51,820 nucleotides of DNA from Treponema sp. (GCA_016293495.1 JAEDED010000016.1:1-51820); one strand, 5' to 3'. Positions 40,957-50,309 are shown, numbered from the stretch's first letter. Numbers and translations are program-made. The notes: generated from the letters alone by a model not told the origin.

Positions 40957-42567
40957 ATGAAAAGTCTGATTATTTTATTTGCTGATAATTTCAGCAATTT
41001 TGGTTTTGAAAACAGTTTTGGTGGCAAAAGTGCCTTTGATAAAACCCTTGAATGGGCAAAAAATGTAAAAACAGCTTCGAAAATCGAAGTTTTCTGTCAT
41101 GAAAGCAATAAAGCGCTTGTTGAAAAAAATGCAGAAAGCGGAATTTCGGTTAAATCAAAAGCTTGCTGGACAAACGAAGAGCTTTTTGCAGAAATCTCTG
41201 ACAGTCTTAACAAATGCGATGCAGATTATGCACTGTTCTCATTTGCCTTTAATCCGTTCATTAATCAGGCTCTTACAGAAAAACTCATTGCTACTCATGA
41301 AAAATTCCGAAGTGAATACAGCTTTGCTGACGGCTATCCTGTAAGCGTAAGTCCTGAAATCCTTGATAAGGGACTTGTTAAAATTTTAAGTGAACTTATC
41401 AAAACAAAAGATGAATTAAAAAATGCTCCTGTAAGTAAATCATCAGTATTTGATCTTATAAAGACAGACATCAATTCCTTTGAAATCGAAACAGAAATCT
41501 CTACAAAAGATTGGCGTCTTTACCGCTTTGATTTTTCTTGCGACAAAAAGGAAAATTACATTGCCTGCACAAAGCTTTACGAAAAAGTTCAGGCTTTGAA
41601 TGAAACAGAAAAAAATGACATTCAAAAAATCTGTGAAGTTGCTTCAAAAGAAGTGAAGGTGCTTAAAACAATTCCAGGATATTTTAACATTCAGATTTGT
41701 AAAGATTATCAGTCAAAAAGTCAGTACTGTGCATATTCACTTTTTGGTAATACCATAAAAGAAAATATGTCATTTGAAAACTTTAAATTGCTTGTAAAAA
41801 AAATCAATGATTTTAATCCTGATGCAGTCGTAAGTCTTTCTTTATGGGGAGATCCTGTTGTTCATCCTGACTTCTTTGATTTTGTAAATGAAGTAATATA
41901 TTATCCAGGCCTTACAGTTCTTGTAGAAACTGACGGTTTTGATTTTACTAAGCCTGATTTTAATTCTGAAAACAGTGAAGGAAGAAACAAGCTTAAAGCT
42001 CTTTCTGATAAAGTCAGCAGAATGGGTAAAAGAAAAAACGGATATTCTCCAATTCTCTGGATTGTAAATGTTGATGCAATGACACAGAAAACTTACGAAG
42101 ATATTCATCCTGGACTTAAGCTTGATAATGCTGTTGCATCAATAAAGCTTTTGCAGTCACTGTTTGAAGGCTCTGTATATTCCCAGTTCCTCCGTATATT
42201 GAAAAATGAAGAAGAACTTGAAAGTTTCTATCGTACTTACAAGGAAAAAGATTTTATCTCTGCAGGAAATTTCATAATTACAAAATATGATCATTTCTGC
42301 AAAAAGCTTCCGGAAATAAAGAGTGCAGATTTGTCTCCGATTGACAGAAATCCATGCTGGCACTTGAGAAGAGATTTTAATGTACTTGCAGACGGTTCAG
42401 TACCTGTATGTCGTGAAAAATCTTTTGAAACAGCATGCGGAAATGGAATAAGTCAGGACCTTGAAACTGTGTGGGCAGAGATTGATTCTGCAATGCAGAA
42501 GGATATTGAAAAAAAATACTGTGAAGGATGTTCGTGCTGCGATGAATACTATACCTATAATTTTTAA
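40957..42567 (+). CDS. Spiro-SPASM protein: NTP-transferase-like domain, degenerate radical-SAM domain, SPASM domain
   Basis: The 536-residue protein has an N-terminal nucleotidyltransferase-like region (about residues 1-190, MKSLIILFADNFSNFG). The middle domain (about 240-440) has the radical-SAM order FNIQICKDYQSKSQYCAYS, SLSLWGDPVVHPDFFDF and an LVETDGFDF strand. The usual CxxxCxxC cluster is reduced to C-x8-C, so SAM cleavage is doubtful. The C-terminal SPASM-like region (about 467-536) has CWHLRRDFNVLADGSVPVC and CEGCSCCDEYY. This matches the spirochaete-specific spiro-SPASM family as I recall it. It heads the sugar cluster before flaA and overlaps the next gene by 26 bp. An ATG at 40879 lies inside the xseA gene, so 40957 is preferred. 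Confidence 0.72.
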   Translation: MKSLIILFADNFSNFGFENSFGGKSAFDKTLEWAKNVKTASKIEVFCHESNKALVEKNAESGISVKSKACWTNEELFAEISDSLNKCDADYALFSFAFNPFINQALTEKLIATHEKFRSEYSFADGYPVSVSPEILDKGLVKILSELIKTKDELKNAPVSKSSVFDLIKTDINSFEIETEISTKDWRLYRFDFSCDKKENYIACTKLYEKVQALNETEKNDIQKICEVASKEVKVLKTIPGYFNIQICKDYQSKSQYCAYSLFGNTIKENMSFENFKLLVKKINDFNPDAVVSLSLWGDPVVHPDFFDFVNEVIYYPGLTVLVETDGFDFTKPDFNSENSEGRNKLKALSDKVSRMGKRKNGYSPILWIVNVDAMTQKTYEDIHPGLKLDNAVASIKLLQSLFEGSVYSQFLRILKNEEELESFYRTYKEKDFISAGNFIITKYDHFCKKLPEIKSADLSPIDRNPCWHLRRDFNVLADGSVPVCREKSFETACGNGISQDLETVWAEIDSAMQKDIEKKYCEGCSCCDEYYTYNF

Positions 42568-43501
42568 TCAGCGTTCAATTAACCGCACTGTACTCGGCGG
42601 AAAACAGCGCCCGGCTCAGCCAAAAATGAATGTCTCTGTCATTTTGATAAATACTCACGGAAGTCATCTTCGCATAAAGAATCTTGAAATTCTCCAGCGT
42701 GCAGGTTTTGAAAAAATTATTTCAATGGAACCAAACGGTGATAACTACAATCTTGAAGATTTTGTAAATAAATTTCCTGATGTAAAATTTATTGTGCCGC
42801 AGGAAGAAGTAACTACCGGCGATTTGATAAATATTGGAATGGAAGAAGTTTCTTCAGATTACGTGCTTGTACTGAATGATTCTTTGAGTCTTTCTGCTTT
42901 CAGAATTTCTCCTGTTGCAATCCAGAAACTTGCAGACAGAAAACAGTACTGTTATGTTCCAAGACTGTTTATCGATAAAACACAGACATTACCAATCAAT
43001 TTAATTCCTCACGTAGAAAAAGGTGTGTTAAAAGTTGAGGCTGTAGAAAGCCTTCAAGATAATACACCGACATTGTATCCATGTGATTTTATCGGATTGT
43101 ATAACCGTCAGAAATTCATTCAGCTTGGCGGTTATGATTATACACTCGAAAGTCCGTACTGGCAGAATCTTGATCTTTCAATGCGTGCATGGCTTTGGGG
43201 AGAAAGAATCAGTATTACAACAACACTGGGGCTTTCGTATCTTGAAAATGCACCGGTAGAAGATGTAACAAGCAATTTAAGTCAGTTCAGATTCTATCTT
43301 AAAAACCTTGCGCCAAATTTCGTTCTTGATCACGGAGAAATTCCTTTTAAAACACTGTTCAGAATGTTCCGTCGTTCTGCCTGCGGTTTTGTAGAAACAA
43401 TCAATCAGTTTAAAGATGCAAGAAATTGGGTTGAAAAAAATCAGTACAGATTCAAAACAGATGCATCCCTGTTAATCTCAAACTGGGGAAGTGAAAAATG
43501 A
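42542..43501 (+). CDS. GT-A-fold glycosyltransferase-like protein
   Basis: The 319-residue protein resembles family 2 glycosyltransferases. It has a beta-strand start MNVSVILINTHGSHLRIKNL (about residues 29-48), DYVLVLNDSLSLSAF (about 104-118) in place of the usual DxD, and FIGLYNRQKFIQLGGYDYTLE (about 188-208), the acceptor-side motif. LDLSMRAWLWGERIS follows (about 215-229). The canonical DxD is NDS, so metal binding may be unusual. The ATG at 42542 lies inside the SPASM gene's end, and the 3' end overlaps the fusion gene by 4 bp (ATGA), so all are translationally coupled. Donor and acceptor are unknown. Confidence 0.72.
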   Translation: MNTIPIIFNQRSINRTVLGGKQRPAQPKMNVSVILINTHGSHLRIKNLEILQRAGFEKIISMEPNGDNYNLEDFVNKFPDVKFIVPQEEVTTGDLINIGMEEVSSDYVLVLNDSLSLSAFRISPVAIQKLADRKQYCYVPRLFIDKTQTLPINLIPHVEKGVLKVEAVESLQDNTPTLYPCDFIGLYNRQKFIQLGGYDYTLESPYWQNLDLSMRAWLWGERISITTTLGLSYLENAPVEDVTSNLSQFRFYLKNLAPNFVLDHGEIPFKTLFRMFRRSACGFVETINQFKDARNWVEKNQYRFKTDASLLISNWGSEK

Positions 43502-45996
43502 AATCAATCATAATTGTTCAGTGCCGCATTTGTTCAACTCGTCTTCCTTCAAAAGCCTTGTATAAACTCGACAATGATGTCCTTTTAGGCTGGGCGTTAA
43601 AGTCAATGAAACAAGTGCAGGCAGATGATTATTTTGTTGCCTGCGATTATGATTCAGAAAATAAACTTACTCCGGTCGTTTTAGAAAATGGTTTTAAAAT
43701 TTTTGCCGGTTCTAAAGATGATGTGCTCGACAGATTCTGTTCTTTAATTGAACGTGAAAATCCTGATATAGTTTTAAGAGCTACAGCAGACAATCCGTTT
43801 CTGTTTTTTGATGCAGCTTCAGAACTTCTTGAAATATACAAGAGAGAATATTTTGATTCAGTTGATTACATAACTTATTCAGGTCTTCCTCATGGGAGTG
43901 GAATTGAAATCTTTAAGGCTTCGTCTTTGCTTAAGGCAAGAACCTTGACGGATTTAAGTTATGACCACGAACATGTAGGACCTTCACTTTATAATCACCC
44001 TGACAGATTCAAAAGCCTCTTCTTACCGGCACCAGAAAAATATAACAATCCGAAACTCCGCACTACGATTGACACATATGCAGATTACATCCGTGCTTGC
44101 GATGTAATTGACCAGTTAAAAGCAGAAAACAAAAATGCTCCGTATAATTCCCAGGACGTTTTAAAATGCCTTCAGAATCCTGCAATTGCAAAAAAGATTC
44201 TTTTTATTCCAAGCATTAAAAAAGGGCAGGGAACAGGTCATCTGCGCCGCTGTATTGAACTTGCAGAAAAAACAAAAGGCGTAATCTTCCTTGATGACAG
44301 TGCAGAAAAAAAAGAAGATGCTTCAAATCCTGACTCTCTTACAAAAAAAATTAATGTTGTTCCATTCCTTGAAGGATTTGATGAAAAAAGAATTATTCAT
44401 AAGCTTCCGATTCACAATGAATACGATTTGATTGTCTGTGATCTTTTTAAAATGACAAGATCAAATTCAATTAAATATCTGAATCTCGGAAAAACTGTTT
44501 TAATTGATGAAGGCTCTGATTTTACAGCACAGGCAGATTATCTTCTCGATATTATTCCTTCAGATTTGAACAGAACCGGAAATCTTTCTGCGCCTTCTTT
44601 TATAGAATCGCCAGTAAATAAAAAGAATGCTTTTCCAGAAAACGAAAAGGTTAAGAAAATATTAATCTGCTTCGGCGGAGAAGATCCTGCAGGGCTTACA
44701 AAAAAGTTCATTCCGCTTTTTCTTGATACTGACTTTTTTATCACAGCTGTAGGAAATTACGAAGAACTCAAAAATTTTATTCCGGAACCTTTAAAGCATA
44801 AAATTACAGTGGAATCATCAATTCCTCAGTTGAAAGAACATTTATGTGAATATGACCTTGTTATTACTCACTATGGCTTTACAGCTTTTGAATGTCTTTA
44901 CTCAAATACACCTGTACTTCTTGCAGCAACTACAAGACTTCATAAAAAACTTTCTGACCTCTACGGCTTTACTTGTCTTTCTAAAAATGAAATTACAAAG
45001 AAAAAAGTTTTTGATCTGATAAATGATAAAACAAAGTTAAAACCGTCTTATAAATTTGATGAAGCAAAACCGTCAGATTTATCACAGCAGATTATAAATC
45101 TTGCAAATGCTCAAGTTTATGACTGCCCGATCTGCAAAAATGGTAAAAAAGGAATTCTCGTAGAACGTACAGTTCATCACACCTTCCGTAAATGTCCTGA
45201 CTGCAAAATGACCTTTATTTCTTTCTCAGATGACAGCGAATCTGTTAAATACGAAAAATCATACTTTGCCGAAGAATACAAAAAACAGTACGGAAAAACT
45301 TACCTTGAAGATTTTGAATCAATCAAAAACAGCTGTAAAGGAAGAATTAAAAATATTGATAAAGTTCTTAAAATCAAAAATGGTTCAGGCTTGAATATCC
45401 TTGATATCGGCTGTGCATACGGACCTTTCCTTTCTGCCGCTTTTGATGACAAGTGGAATCCTTTTGGAAGCGACATCGCTTCTGATGCCATAGAATATGT
45501 TAAAAATACTCTCGGCTTTAAGGCCACAAATGCTTCGTTTACGGATATTGATCTTGAAAAAGAATTCGGTCTTAAGGAACTTGATTGTGTCTCAATGTGG
45601 TATGTAATAGAACATGTCAAAGATCTCAAAACAGCATTAACCGGCATTAACAAAATGCTTAAAAAAGGCGGCGTTTTTGCCTTTTCCACTCCAAATGCCG
45701 CCGGGCTTTCAAGAAAAAAAGACCAGCATGCTTTCTTTACAAACAGCCCGAAAGACCATTATTCACTCTGGGAACTTCCAGAAACTCAAAATTACCTTAA
45801 GAAATTCGGTTTCAAAGTCAGCCGTATAGTACCATCAGGAATTCACCCTGAAAGAAGCCCTTTTATTAAAAAACATAATATCGGACCTCATAATATACTT
45901 TTCAGACTGTTAAAAATTCTTATGAAAATTAAGAAAAATGGCGATACTTATGAAGTATATTGTAAAAAAATTAATGGAATAACTGATGAGCAGTAA
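43498..45996 (+). CDS. Trifunctional fusion: SpsF-type cytidylyltransferase, PseG-like domain, class I methyltransferase
   Basis: The 832-residue protein has three enzyme domains. Residues about 1-235 form an SpsF-type cytidylyltransferase (IIIVQCRICSTRLPSKAL, LRATADNPF), which activates sugars as CMP derivatives. Residues about 237-535 form a PseG/SpsG-like nucleotide-sugar hydrolase or glycosyltransferase domain (GTGHLRRCIELA near 245, ICFGGEDPAGLT near 391, THYGFTAFECLYSNTPVLLA). From about 540, a zinc-ribbon pair (CPICK and CPDCK) leads into a class I SAM methyltransferase (ILDIGCAYGPF near 635, MWYVIEHVKDL, FSTPNAAG). GGAAG lies about 5 nt before the ATG. In pseudaminic-acid pathways PseG and the CMP-sugar synthetase are adjacent genes; here they are one chain. 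Confidence 0.82.
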   Translation: MKSIIIVQCRICSTRLPSKALYKLDNDVLLGWALKSMKQVQADDYFVACDYDSENKLTPVVLENGFKIFAGSKDDVLDRFCSLIERENPDIVLRATADNPFLFFDAASELLEIYKREYFDSVDYITYSGLPHGSGIEIFKASSLLKARTLTDLSYDHEHVGPSLYNHPDRFKSLFLPAPEKYNNPKLRTTIDTYADYIRACDVIDQLKAENKNAPYNSQDVLKCLQNPAIAKKILFIPSIKKGQGTGHLRRCIELAEKTKGVIFLDDSAEKKEDASNPDSLTKKINVVPFLEGFDEKRIIHKLPIHNEYDLIVCDLFKMTRSNSIKYLNLGKTVLIDEGSDFTAQADYLLDIIPSDLNRTGNLSAPSFIESPVNKKNAFPENEKVKKILICFGGEDPAGLTKKFIPLFLDTDFFITAVGNYEELKNFIPEPLKHKITVESSIPQLKEHLCEYDLVITHYGFTAFECLYSNTPVLLAATTRLHKKLSDLYGFTCLSKNEITKKKVFDLINDKTKLKPSYKFDEAKPSDLSQQIINLANAQVYDCPICKNGKKGILVERTVHHTFRKCPDCKMTFISFSDDSESVKYEKSYFAEEYKKQYGKTYLEDFESIKNSCKGRIKNIDKVLKIKNGSGLNILDIGCAYGPFLSAAFDDKWNPFGSDIASDAIEYVKNTLGFKATNASFTDIDLEKEFGLKELDCVSMWYVIEHVKDLKTALTGINKMLKKGGVFAFSTPNAAGLSRKKDQHAFFTNSPKDHYSLWELPETQNYLKKFGFKVSRIVPSGIHPERSPFIKKHNIGPHNILFRLLKILMKIKKNGDTYEVYCKKINGITDEQ

Positions 45997-47590
45997 ATCA
46001 ATATTGATATTAGGTGCAGGTTTGATGCAAAAACCTGCAATTGACAGCGCAAAATCTCTCGGCCTTAAGGTTTTTGTAATCGACGCAAATCCTGATGCAC
46101 TTTGTGTACCTTTGGCTGATGTTTTTAAGCAGATTGACCTTAAAGACAGAGATAAAATCGCAGAATATGCTGTTGAATTAAAAGAAAAAGAAAACCTTGT
46201 CAGTATTTTTACAGCCGGAACTGATTTTTCTGCAAATGTTGCCTATGCATCAGAAAAAACAGGCCTTTTATCTCATTCCTACGAAGCAGCATTAAATGCA
46301 AGCGACAAAACTCTTATGAGAAACTGCTTTGATAAAGCAAAAGTTTCATCTCCTAAATTTATAAAAATCGAAAGAAACAGAATCTGTGAAATTCTAACAC
46401 CAGAATACGTTTCAAAAATCACATATCCGTGTGTAGTAAAACCTGTTGATAACATGGGCGCACGCGGCTGCAGAATGATTCGCGATAAAAGCGAACTCCT
46501 GTTCAGTGTAGAAGAAGCAATTAAATATTCCAGAAGCGGTAACTGTATTCTCGAAGAATATATGTGCGGTCCGGAATTTTCGATTGACGCACTTGTATAC
46601 GATGGAACTATGACAATCACCGGTTTTGCAGACCGTCATATTTACTATCCGCCATATTTTATAGAAATGGGCCATACAATGCCGACAGATATTTCTAATG
46701 ATAAATATATGGAACTTGTAAAAACCTTTGCTGACGGCGTTCATGCATTAGGCCTTACAAGAGGAGCTGCAAAAGCTGACATTAAATATACAGAAAACGG
46801 TCCGATGATCGGAGAAATTGCTGCAAGACTTTCAGGCGGTTATATGTCAGGATGGACTTATCCGTATTCATCAGATTTAAATCTTACAAAAGCGGCAATT
46901 CAGATTTCATGCGGCCTTACTCCAGATGAACTTGAAGCAAACCGTCACGGTCTTCCTGTCGACGGACACTTTAAGCTTTATCAGGCAGACAGTAAAAATG
47001 TAAGTGCCGAACGAGCATGGATTTCAATTCCTGGAATTGTAAAAAAAGTTCATGGGCTTGATGCTGAAAATACAGAATATGTAAAGCACATTTTTCCACG
47101 TGCAAAAGAAGGCGATAAAGTATGCTTTCCGCGAAATAACGTAGAAAAATGCGGCAATGTTATTTCAGTTGCAGATACAAGAGAAAGAGCTGTTTCGGCA
47201 TGTGAAAAGGTTATAAGCGGAATTATTCTTGAACTTGAAAAAGATAATCCAGAAACAGAAAGCTTCCTTATGGGAAACAATCTTTTCAACGAAAAAGATT
47301 TTCCTCCTTATGCATTTAATCTTTCAAATTCTGTCATTGAAGAAATGTATGAAGAAGTTGCACAAAAAGATTTTATGATGCCGGCAAATATCGGAGTTAA
47401 AAACTTTATTCCCGAATGCCTTAATAAACCTGAAATACTTTCAGTAAAAGACTGGAATTATATTTCAATTGAAAAAACACTTGAGTTATTTGATAAACTT
47501 AAAAATGAACATAAAGAAATTTCTTACAGGAAATTCTGGACATATCTTGTGAGAGGAGGAATTCAGGGTGCACTTTATGCAGCAGAATAA
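45986..47590 (+). CDS. ATP-grasp ligase-like protein
   Basis: The 534-residue protein has a pre-ATP-grasp Rossmann domain (SILILGAGLMQKPAIDSAKS, about residues 4-23; DANPDALCVPLADVF). An ATP-grasp core follows, with CVVKPVDNMGARGCRMI (about 149-165), LEEYMCGPEFSIDALVYDG (about 190-208), and the metal-binding GEIAARLSGGYMSGW (about 270-284). A C-terminal domain of about 140 residues has no motif I know. Such ligases join a carboxylate to an amine or thiol. In a sugar cluster an amino-acid decoration of an amino sugar is possible. It overlaps the fusion gene by 11 bp with GGAATAA ahead of the ATG, and overlaps the amidase gene downstream by 23 bp. Confidence 0.78.
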   Translation: MSSKSILILGAGLMQKPAIDSAKSLGLKVFVIDANPDALCVPLADVFKQIDLKDRDKIAEYAVELKEKENLVSIFTAGTDFSANVAYASEKTGLLSHSYEAALNASDKTLMRNCFDKAKVSSPKFIKIERNRICEILTPEYVSKITYPCVVKPVDNMGARGCRMIRDKSELLFSVEEAIKYSRSGNCILEEYMCGPEFSIDALVYDGTMTITGFADRHIYYPPYFIEMGHTMPTDISNDKYMELVKTFADGVHALGLTRGAAKADIKYTENGPMIGEIAARLSGGYMSGWTYPYSSDLNLTKAAIQISCGLTPDELEANRHGLPVDGHFKLYQADSKNVSAERAWISIPGIVKKVHGLDAENTEYVKHIFPRAKEGDKVCFPRNNVEKCGNVISVADTRERAVSACEKVISGIILELEKDNPETESFLMGNNLFNEKDFPPYAFNLSNSVIEEMYEEVAQKDFMMPANIGVKNFIPECLNKPEILSVKDWNYISIEKTLELFDKLKNEHKEISYRKFWTYLVRGGIQGALYAAE

Positions 47591-48617
47591 AAAATTATTT
47601 ACAGCGCTTTTTATTGCCTTCTCATTAATCGCAAATTCCTTTGCAGCCGAAAATATTGATTTGATGGAAACTGCAAAGAAAAAGGGAATTTCTGTTTACT
47701 GGGATTCTCTTTCAAATACCGGCATTCTCGAAAAAAACGGACAGCATCTTGTTTTCAGACCAGACCAGGAATTCGTATTGCAGAACAGTATTAAAATTTC
47801 TTACACAGATGCGCCAGTCATTTCAGACGGAAAAATTACTGTAACTAAAGATTTTGTTACGACTGTTGATGATTTCTTTACCCAGGAACAGAACAATTCC
47901 TCAAACCTTAAAATTGGAGCAATCCTTATTGACCCTGGCCACGGGGGAAAAGATCCTGGCGCAAATCAGGTTCATAAAATCAAAGGTAAAAACGTTACAA
48001 TCCGCGAAAAAGACATTAACCTCACAGTAGGAAATATGCTTGCATCCATGCTTAAAAAAGCATATCCGGATAAACGTATTATCATGACAAGAAGCACAGA
48101 TGTTTTCCTTACACTCCAGGAAAGAACAGAAATTGCTAACGGTGTAAAACTTGCCGAAAACGAAGCCGTACTTTACATTTCAGTTCACGTAAATGCATCT
48201 CTTGATAAAAAAGCAAAGGGATTTGAAGTCTGGTATCTTACTCCTGGCTACAGAAGAACTGTTCTTGACAAAAAAACAACCTCTGATCCTGAACTTTTCA
48301 AAATCCTAAACGAGATGATGGAAGAGGAATATACAACTGAAAGCATTCTTATCGCAAAGTTCATCATGGACGGACTTAACCTTCAGATTGGCTCAAAAAC
48401 TGTCAGCCGCGGAATTAAAGCTGAAGAATGGTTTGTTGTCAAAAACTCTAAAATGCCTAGTGTTCTTGTAGAACTTGGATTCTTAACAAATTACGACGAA
48501 GCTTGTAATCTCAACGATAAGGCATACTTGCAAAAGTCAGCCCTGGGGATATATAATGGAATATCAGCATTCGTGACTCATTTTGAGAGATCGCGTGGAT
48601 TCACAGGAACAAAATAA
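47568..48617 (+). CDS. Exported N-acetylmuramoyl-L-alanine amidase (Amidase_3)
   Basis: The 349-residue protein is a zinc amidase that cuts the bond between MurNAc and L-Ala in peptidoglycan. It has a signal peptide (KKLFTALFIAFSLIANSFAA). The Amidase_3 domain (about residues 120-345) carries ILIDPGHGGKDPGA (about 122-135), the second zinc histidine in LYISVHVNAS (about 198-207), and the catalytic-glutamate motif VLVELGFLTNYDE (about 312-324). The start is GTG at 47568, placed 8 nt after AGGAGG; an ATG three codons later would be 17 nt away. It overlaps the ATP-grasp gene by 23 bp and ends on the first base of the GerMN gene. Confidence 0.88.
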   Translation: MHFMQQNKKLFTALFIAFSLIANSFAAENIDLMETAKKKGISVYWDSLSNTGILEKNGQHLVFRPDQEFVLQNSIKISYTDAPVISDGKITVTKDFVTTVDDFFTQEQNNSSNLKIGAILIDPGHGGKDPGANQVHKIKGKNVTIREKDINLTVGNMLASMLKKAYPDKRIIMTRSTDVFLTLQERTEIANGVKLAENEAVLYISVHVNASLDKKAKGFEVWYLTPGYRRTVLDKKTTSDPELFKILNEMMEEEYTTESILIAKFIMDGLNLQIGSKTVSRGIKAEEWFVVKNSKMPSVLVELGFLTNYDEACNLNDKAYLQKSALGIYNGISAFVTHFERSRGFTGTK

Positions 48618-49117
48618 TGAAAATTTTAGAATTGATAAATGTAAAAAATCTACAGAATGAAAAAAAAGCAGTAAAAATTTCCCTTATAATCATTGCTGCA
48701 ATTTTTGTATTTTCCCTTGGATGGTGGATTCTTACAAAACCTGGAGTTAAATATAATTTCAGATTTGAAAATTCTCTTAATGGAAAAGTTTGTGTAGAAA
48801 ACAGATATTTACCAAGAAAGTCTTATCCAGATAATGTTTTACAGTATGTGGATGAACTCATTCTTGGTCCTGAAACACCAAGATTCAAGCTGCTTTTTTC
48901 AGCAGGAACCAGAATCGAATCCAGCTTCGTAAGAGACGGTGTACTTTATGTAAACCTTTCCCAGGAAGTTCTGGACAGAACAGGAAGCTGTTCTGATATT
49001 AAAACTGGCATTGAGTTATTCAAAAGTAATGTTTTGAAAACTTTTAGCAAAATAAATACGGTTGAGATGTACATTGATAATAAGAGTGTCTATGCTTATG
49101 GGGAAGGAAACGAGTAA
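48617..49117 (+). CDS. GerMN-domain membrane-anchored protein
   Basis: The 166-residue protein has an N-terminal membrane helix (ISLIIIAAIFVFSLGWWIL, about residues 21-39). A GerMN domain follows (about 55-160): YVDELILGPETPRFKLLFSAG, SFVRDGVLYVNLSQEVLDR and INTVEMYIDNKSVYAYGE. GerMN domains occur with amidases in sporulation and in non-sporulating bacteria and are thought to act at the cell wall. The ATG overlaps the amidase stop (TAATG), with CAGGA about 8 nt upstream. It is the last gene of the cluster before the flaA promoter. Confidence 0.82.
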   Translation: MKILELINVKNLQNEKKAVKISLIIIAAIFVFSLGWWILTKPGVKYNFRFENSLNGKVCVENRYLPRKSYPDNVLQYVDELILGPETPRFKLLFSAGTRIESSFVRDGVLYVNLSQEVLDRTGSCSDIKTGIELFKSNVLKTFSKINTVEMYIDNKSVYAYGEGNE

Positions 49118-49143
49118 AGACGATTAAAACGGAAAAAAAATCG

Positions 49144-49172
49144 TTGACAAAACCCAAGAGTTATAAGATACT
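49144..49172 (+). promoter_or_regulatory. flaA promoter
   Basis: Consensus TTGACA (49144-49149), 17-nt spacer, GATACT (49167-49172). The predicted leader is about 45 nt with AAGGAG 8 nt before the ATG. This is a sigma70-type promoter; no sigma28-type GCCGATAA box is present. Confidence 0.7.
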
Positions 49173-49223
49173 ATTATAAATAAAACAAGGCTACATCTAA
49201 TAGTATATTAAAGGAGTTTCTAA

Positions 49224-50309
49224 ATGAAGAAAACTTGCTATTTATTGGCATCAGTAATGTTGCTCGCTGGTTCTCTTGCAGTTGCAGACGAAGCTATGTT
49301 GATGGACTTCACACAGCTCGACCCAGACTGCGTAGTAAATGAAGAGACTGACAAACCTACACAGAACAAACGTACTGTAATGGATTTCTCAGTTGCAGCA
49401 GGTGCTACATTCACAAAAGATCAGAAAGATCTTATGAAGACATCTTTGGCATTGCCTGAGTGGGAAGTTGTATTGAACTCTTCTGCTCGTAATGTTGGAA
49501 GTCTTGCAGAATCTAAAGTTGTTGCTGCTCCTGTAAAAGACAGCGCAAAAGTTCCATTTGCCGGCAAAAACGTAATGGGTGTTCGCGTAGTATTCCCATC
49601 AATCGCTTGTAATGCTAATGCAAAAATCGTTCCACCATTTGATATTCCTGCTTATGAACCATTGGCAGATGCAGATGATGAAGGTGTTCGCCAGGAACCA
49701 ACTGATGAACAGAAAGCAAGTGGTAAAACACTTTTCGAAGATGGTTATGGTATCGTAAAGAACGTTGGTACAGTAAAATCTATCGCTGTTACAACAATGG
49801 GTATGAACTATCCACACGGACTTTATGTAATGCTTAAAGATAATGACAACATTGAACGTCGTTACTTCATGGGTTACCTTTCATTCGACGGATGGAAGAC
49901 ATTGGTTTGGAACAACCCACAGTATATCTCAGAAATCCGCAACCGCGAAATTCGTGTATACCCAATCTACCCACGTGGAGTACCATTCATTAAGTTCACT
50001 GGTTTCCAGATTACACGCGATGCAGCTCACATTGGTGACAACTACATCGGTTACTTCAAAGATGTAAAAGTTATTTACGACAAAGCAATTCTTACATCTG
50101 ATCGTGATATCGCTGATGAAGACCTTTGGGGAATCATCACAAAGAAAGAAAACGCTCGTCAGACAGCTGAAATGCAGCGTTTCGGAAACAAACAGGTTAA
50201 CCGCTATCTCGAAAAACAGAAGATGGCTGTTGAAAGCGAATTCACACCAAGCCTTGATGCTGACGCTGAAGGTAGCGCACAGACAAATGGTGGTCAGGGA
50301 GCTAACTAA
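49224..50309 (+). CDS. flaA: Flagellar filament outer-layer (sheath) protein FlaA
   Basis: FlaA coats the FlaB core of the periplasmic flagella of spirochaetes and is exported by the Sec route. The 361-residue protein has a signal peptide (MKKTCYLLASVMLLAGSLAVA) and then DEAMLMDFTQLDPDC. It carries the FlaA-specific segments GVRVVFPSIACNANAKI (about residues 121-137), TMGMNYPHGLYVMLKDN (about 191-207) and YFMGYLSFDGWKTLVWNNPQYI (in 213-235). RVYPIYPRGVPFIKFTGFQI (about 246-265) and YIGYFKDVKVIYDKA follow. The C-terminus is a polar, low-complexity tail. Codon use is strongly biased, as for an abundant protein. It is monocistronic between its own promoter and terminator. Confidence 0.95.
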   Translation: MKKTCYLLASVMLLAGSLAVADEAMLMDFTQLDPDCVVNEETDKPTQNKRTVMDFSVAAGATFTKDQKDLMKTSLALPEWEVVLNSSARNVGSLAESKVVAAPVKDSAKVPFAGKNVMGVRVVFPSIACNANAKIVPPFDIPAYEPLADADDEGVRQEPTDEQKASGKTLFEDGYGIVKNVGTVKSIAVTTMGMNYPHGLYVMLKDNDNIERRYFMGYLSFDGWKTLVWNNPQYISEIRNREIRVYPIYPRGVPFIKFTGFQITRDAAHIGDNYIGYFKDVKVIYDKAILTSDRDIADEDLWGIITKKENARQTAEMQRFGNKQVNRYLEKQKMAVESEFTPSLDADAEGSAQTNGGQGAN

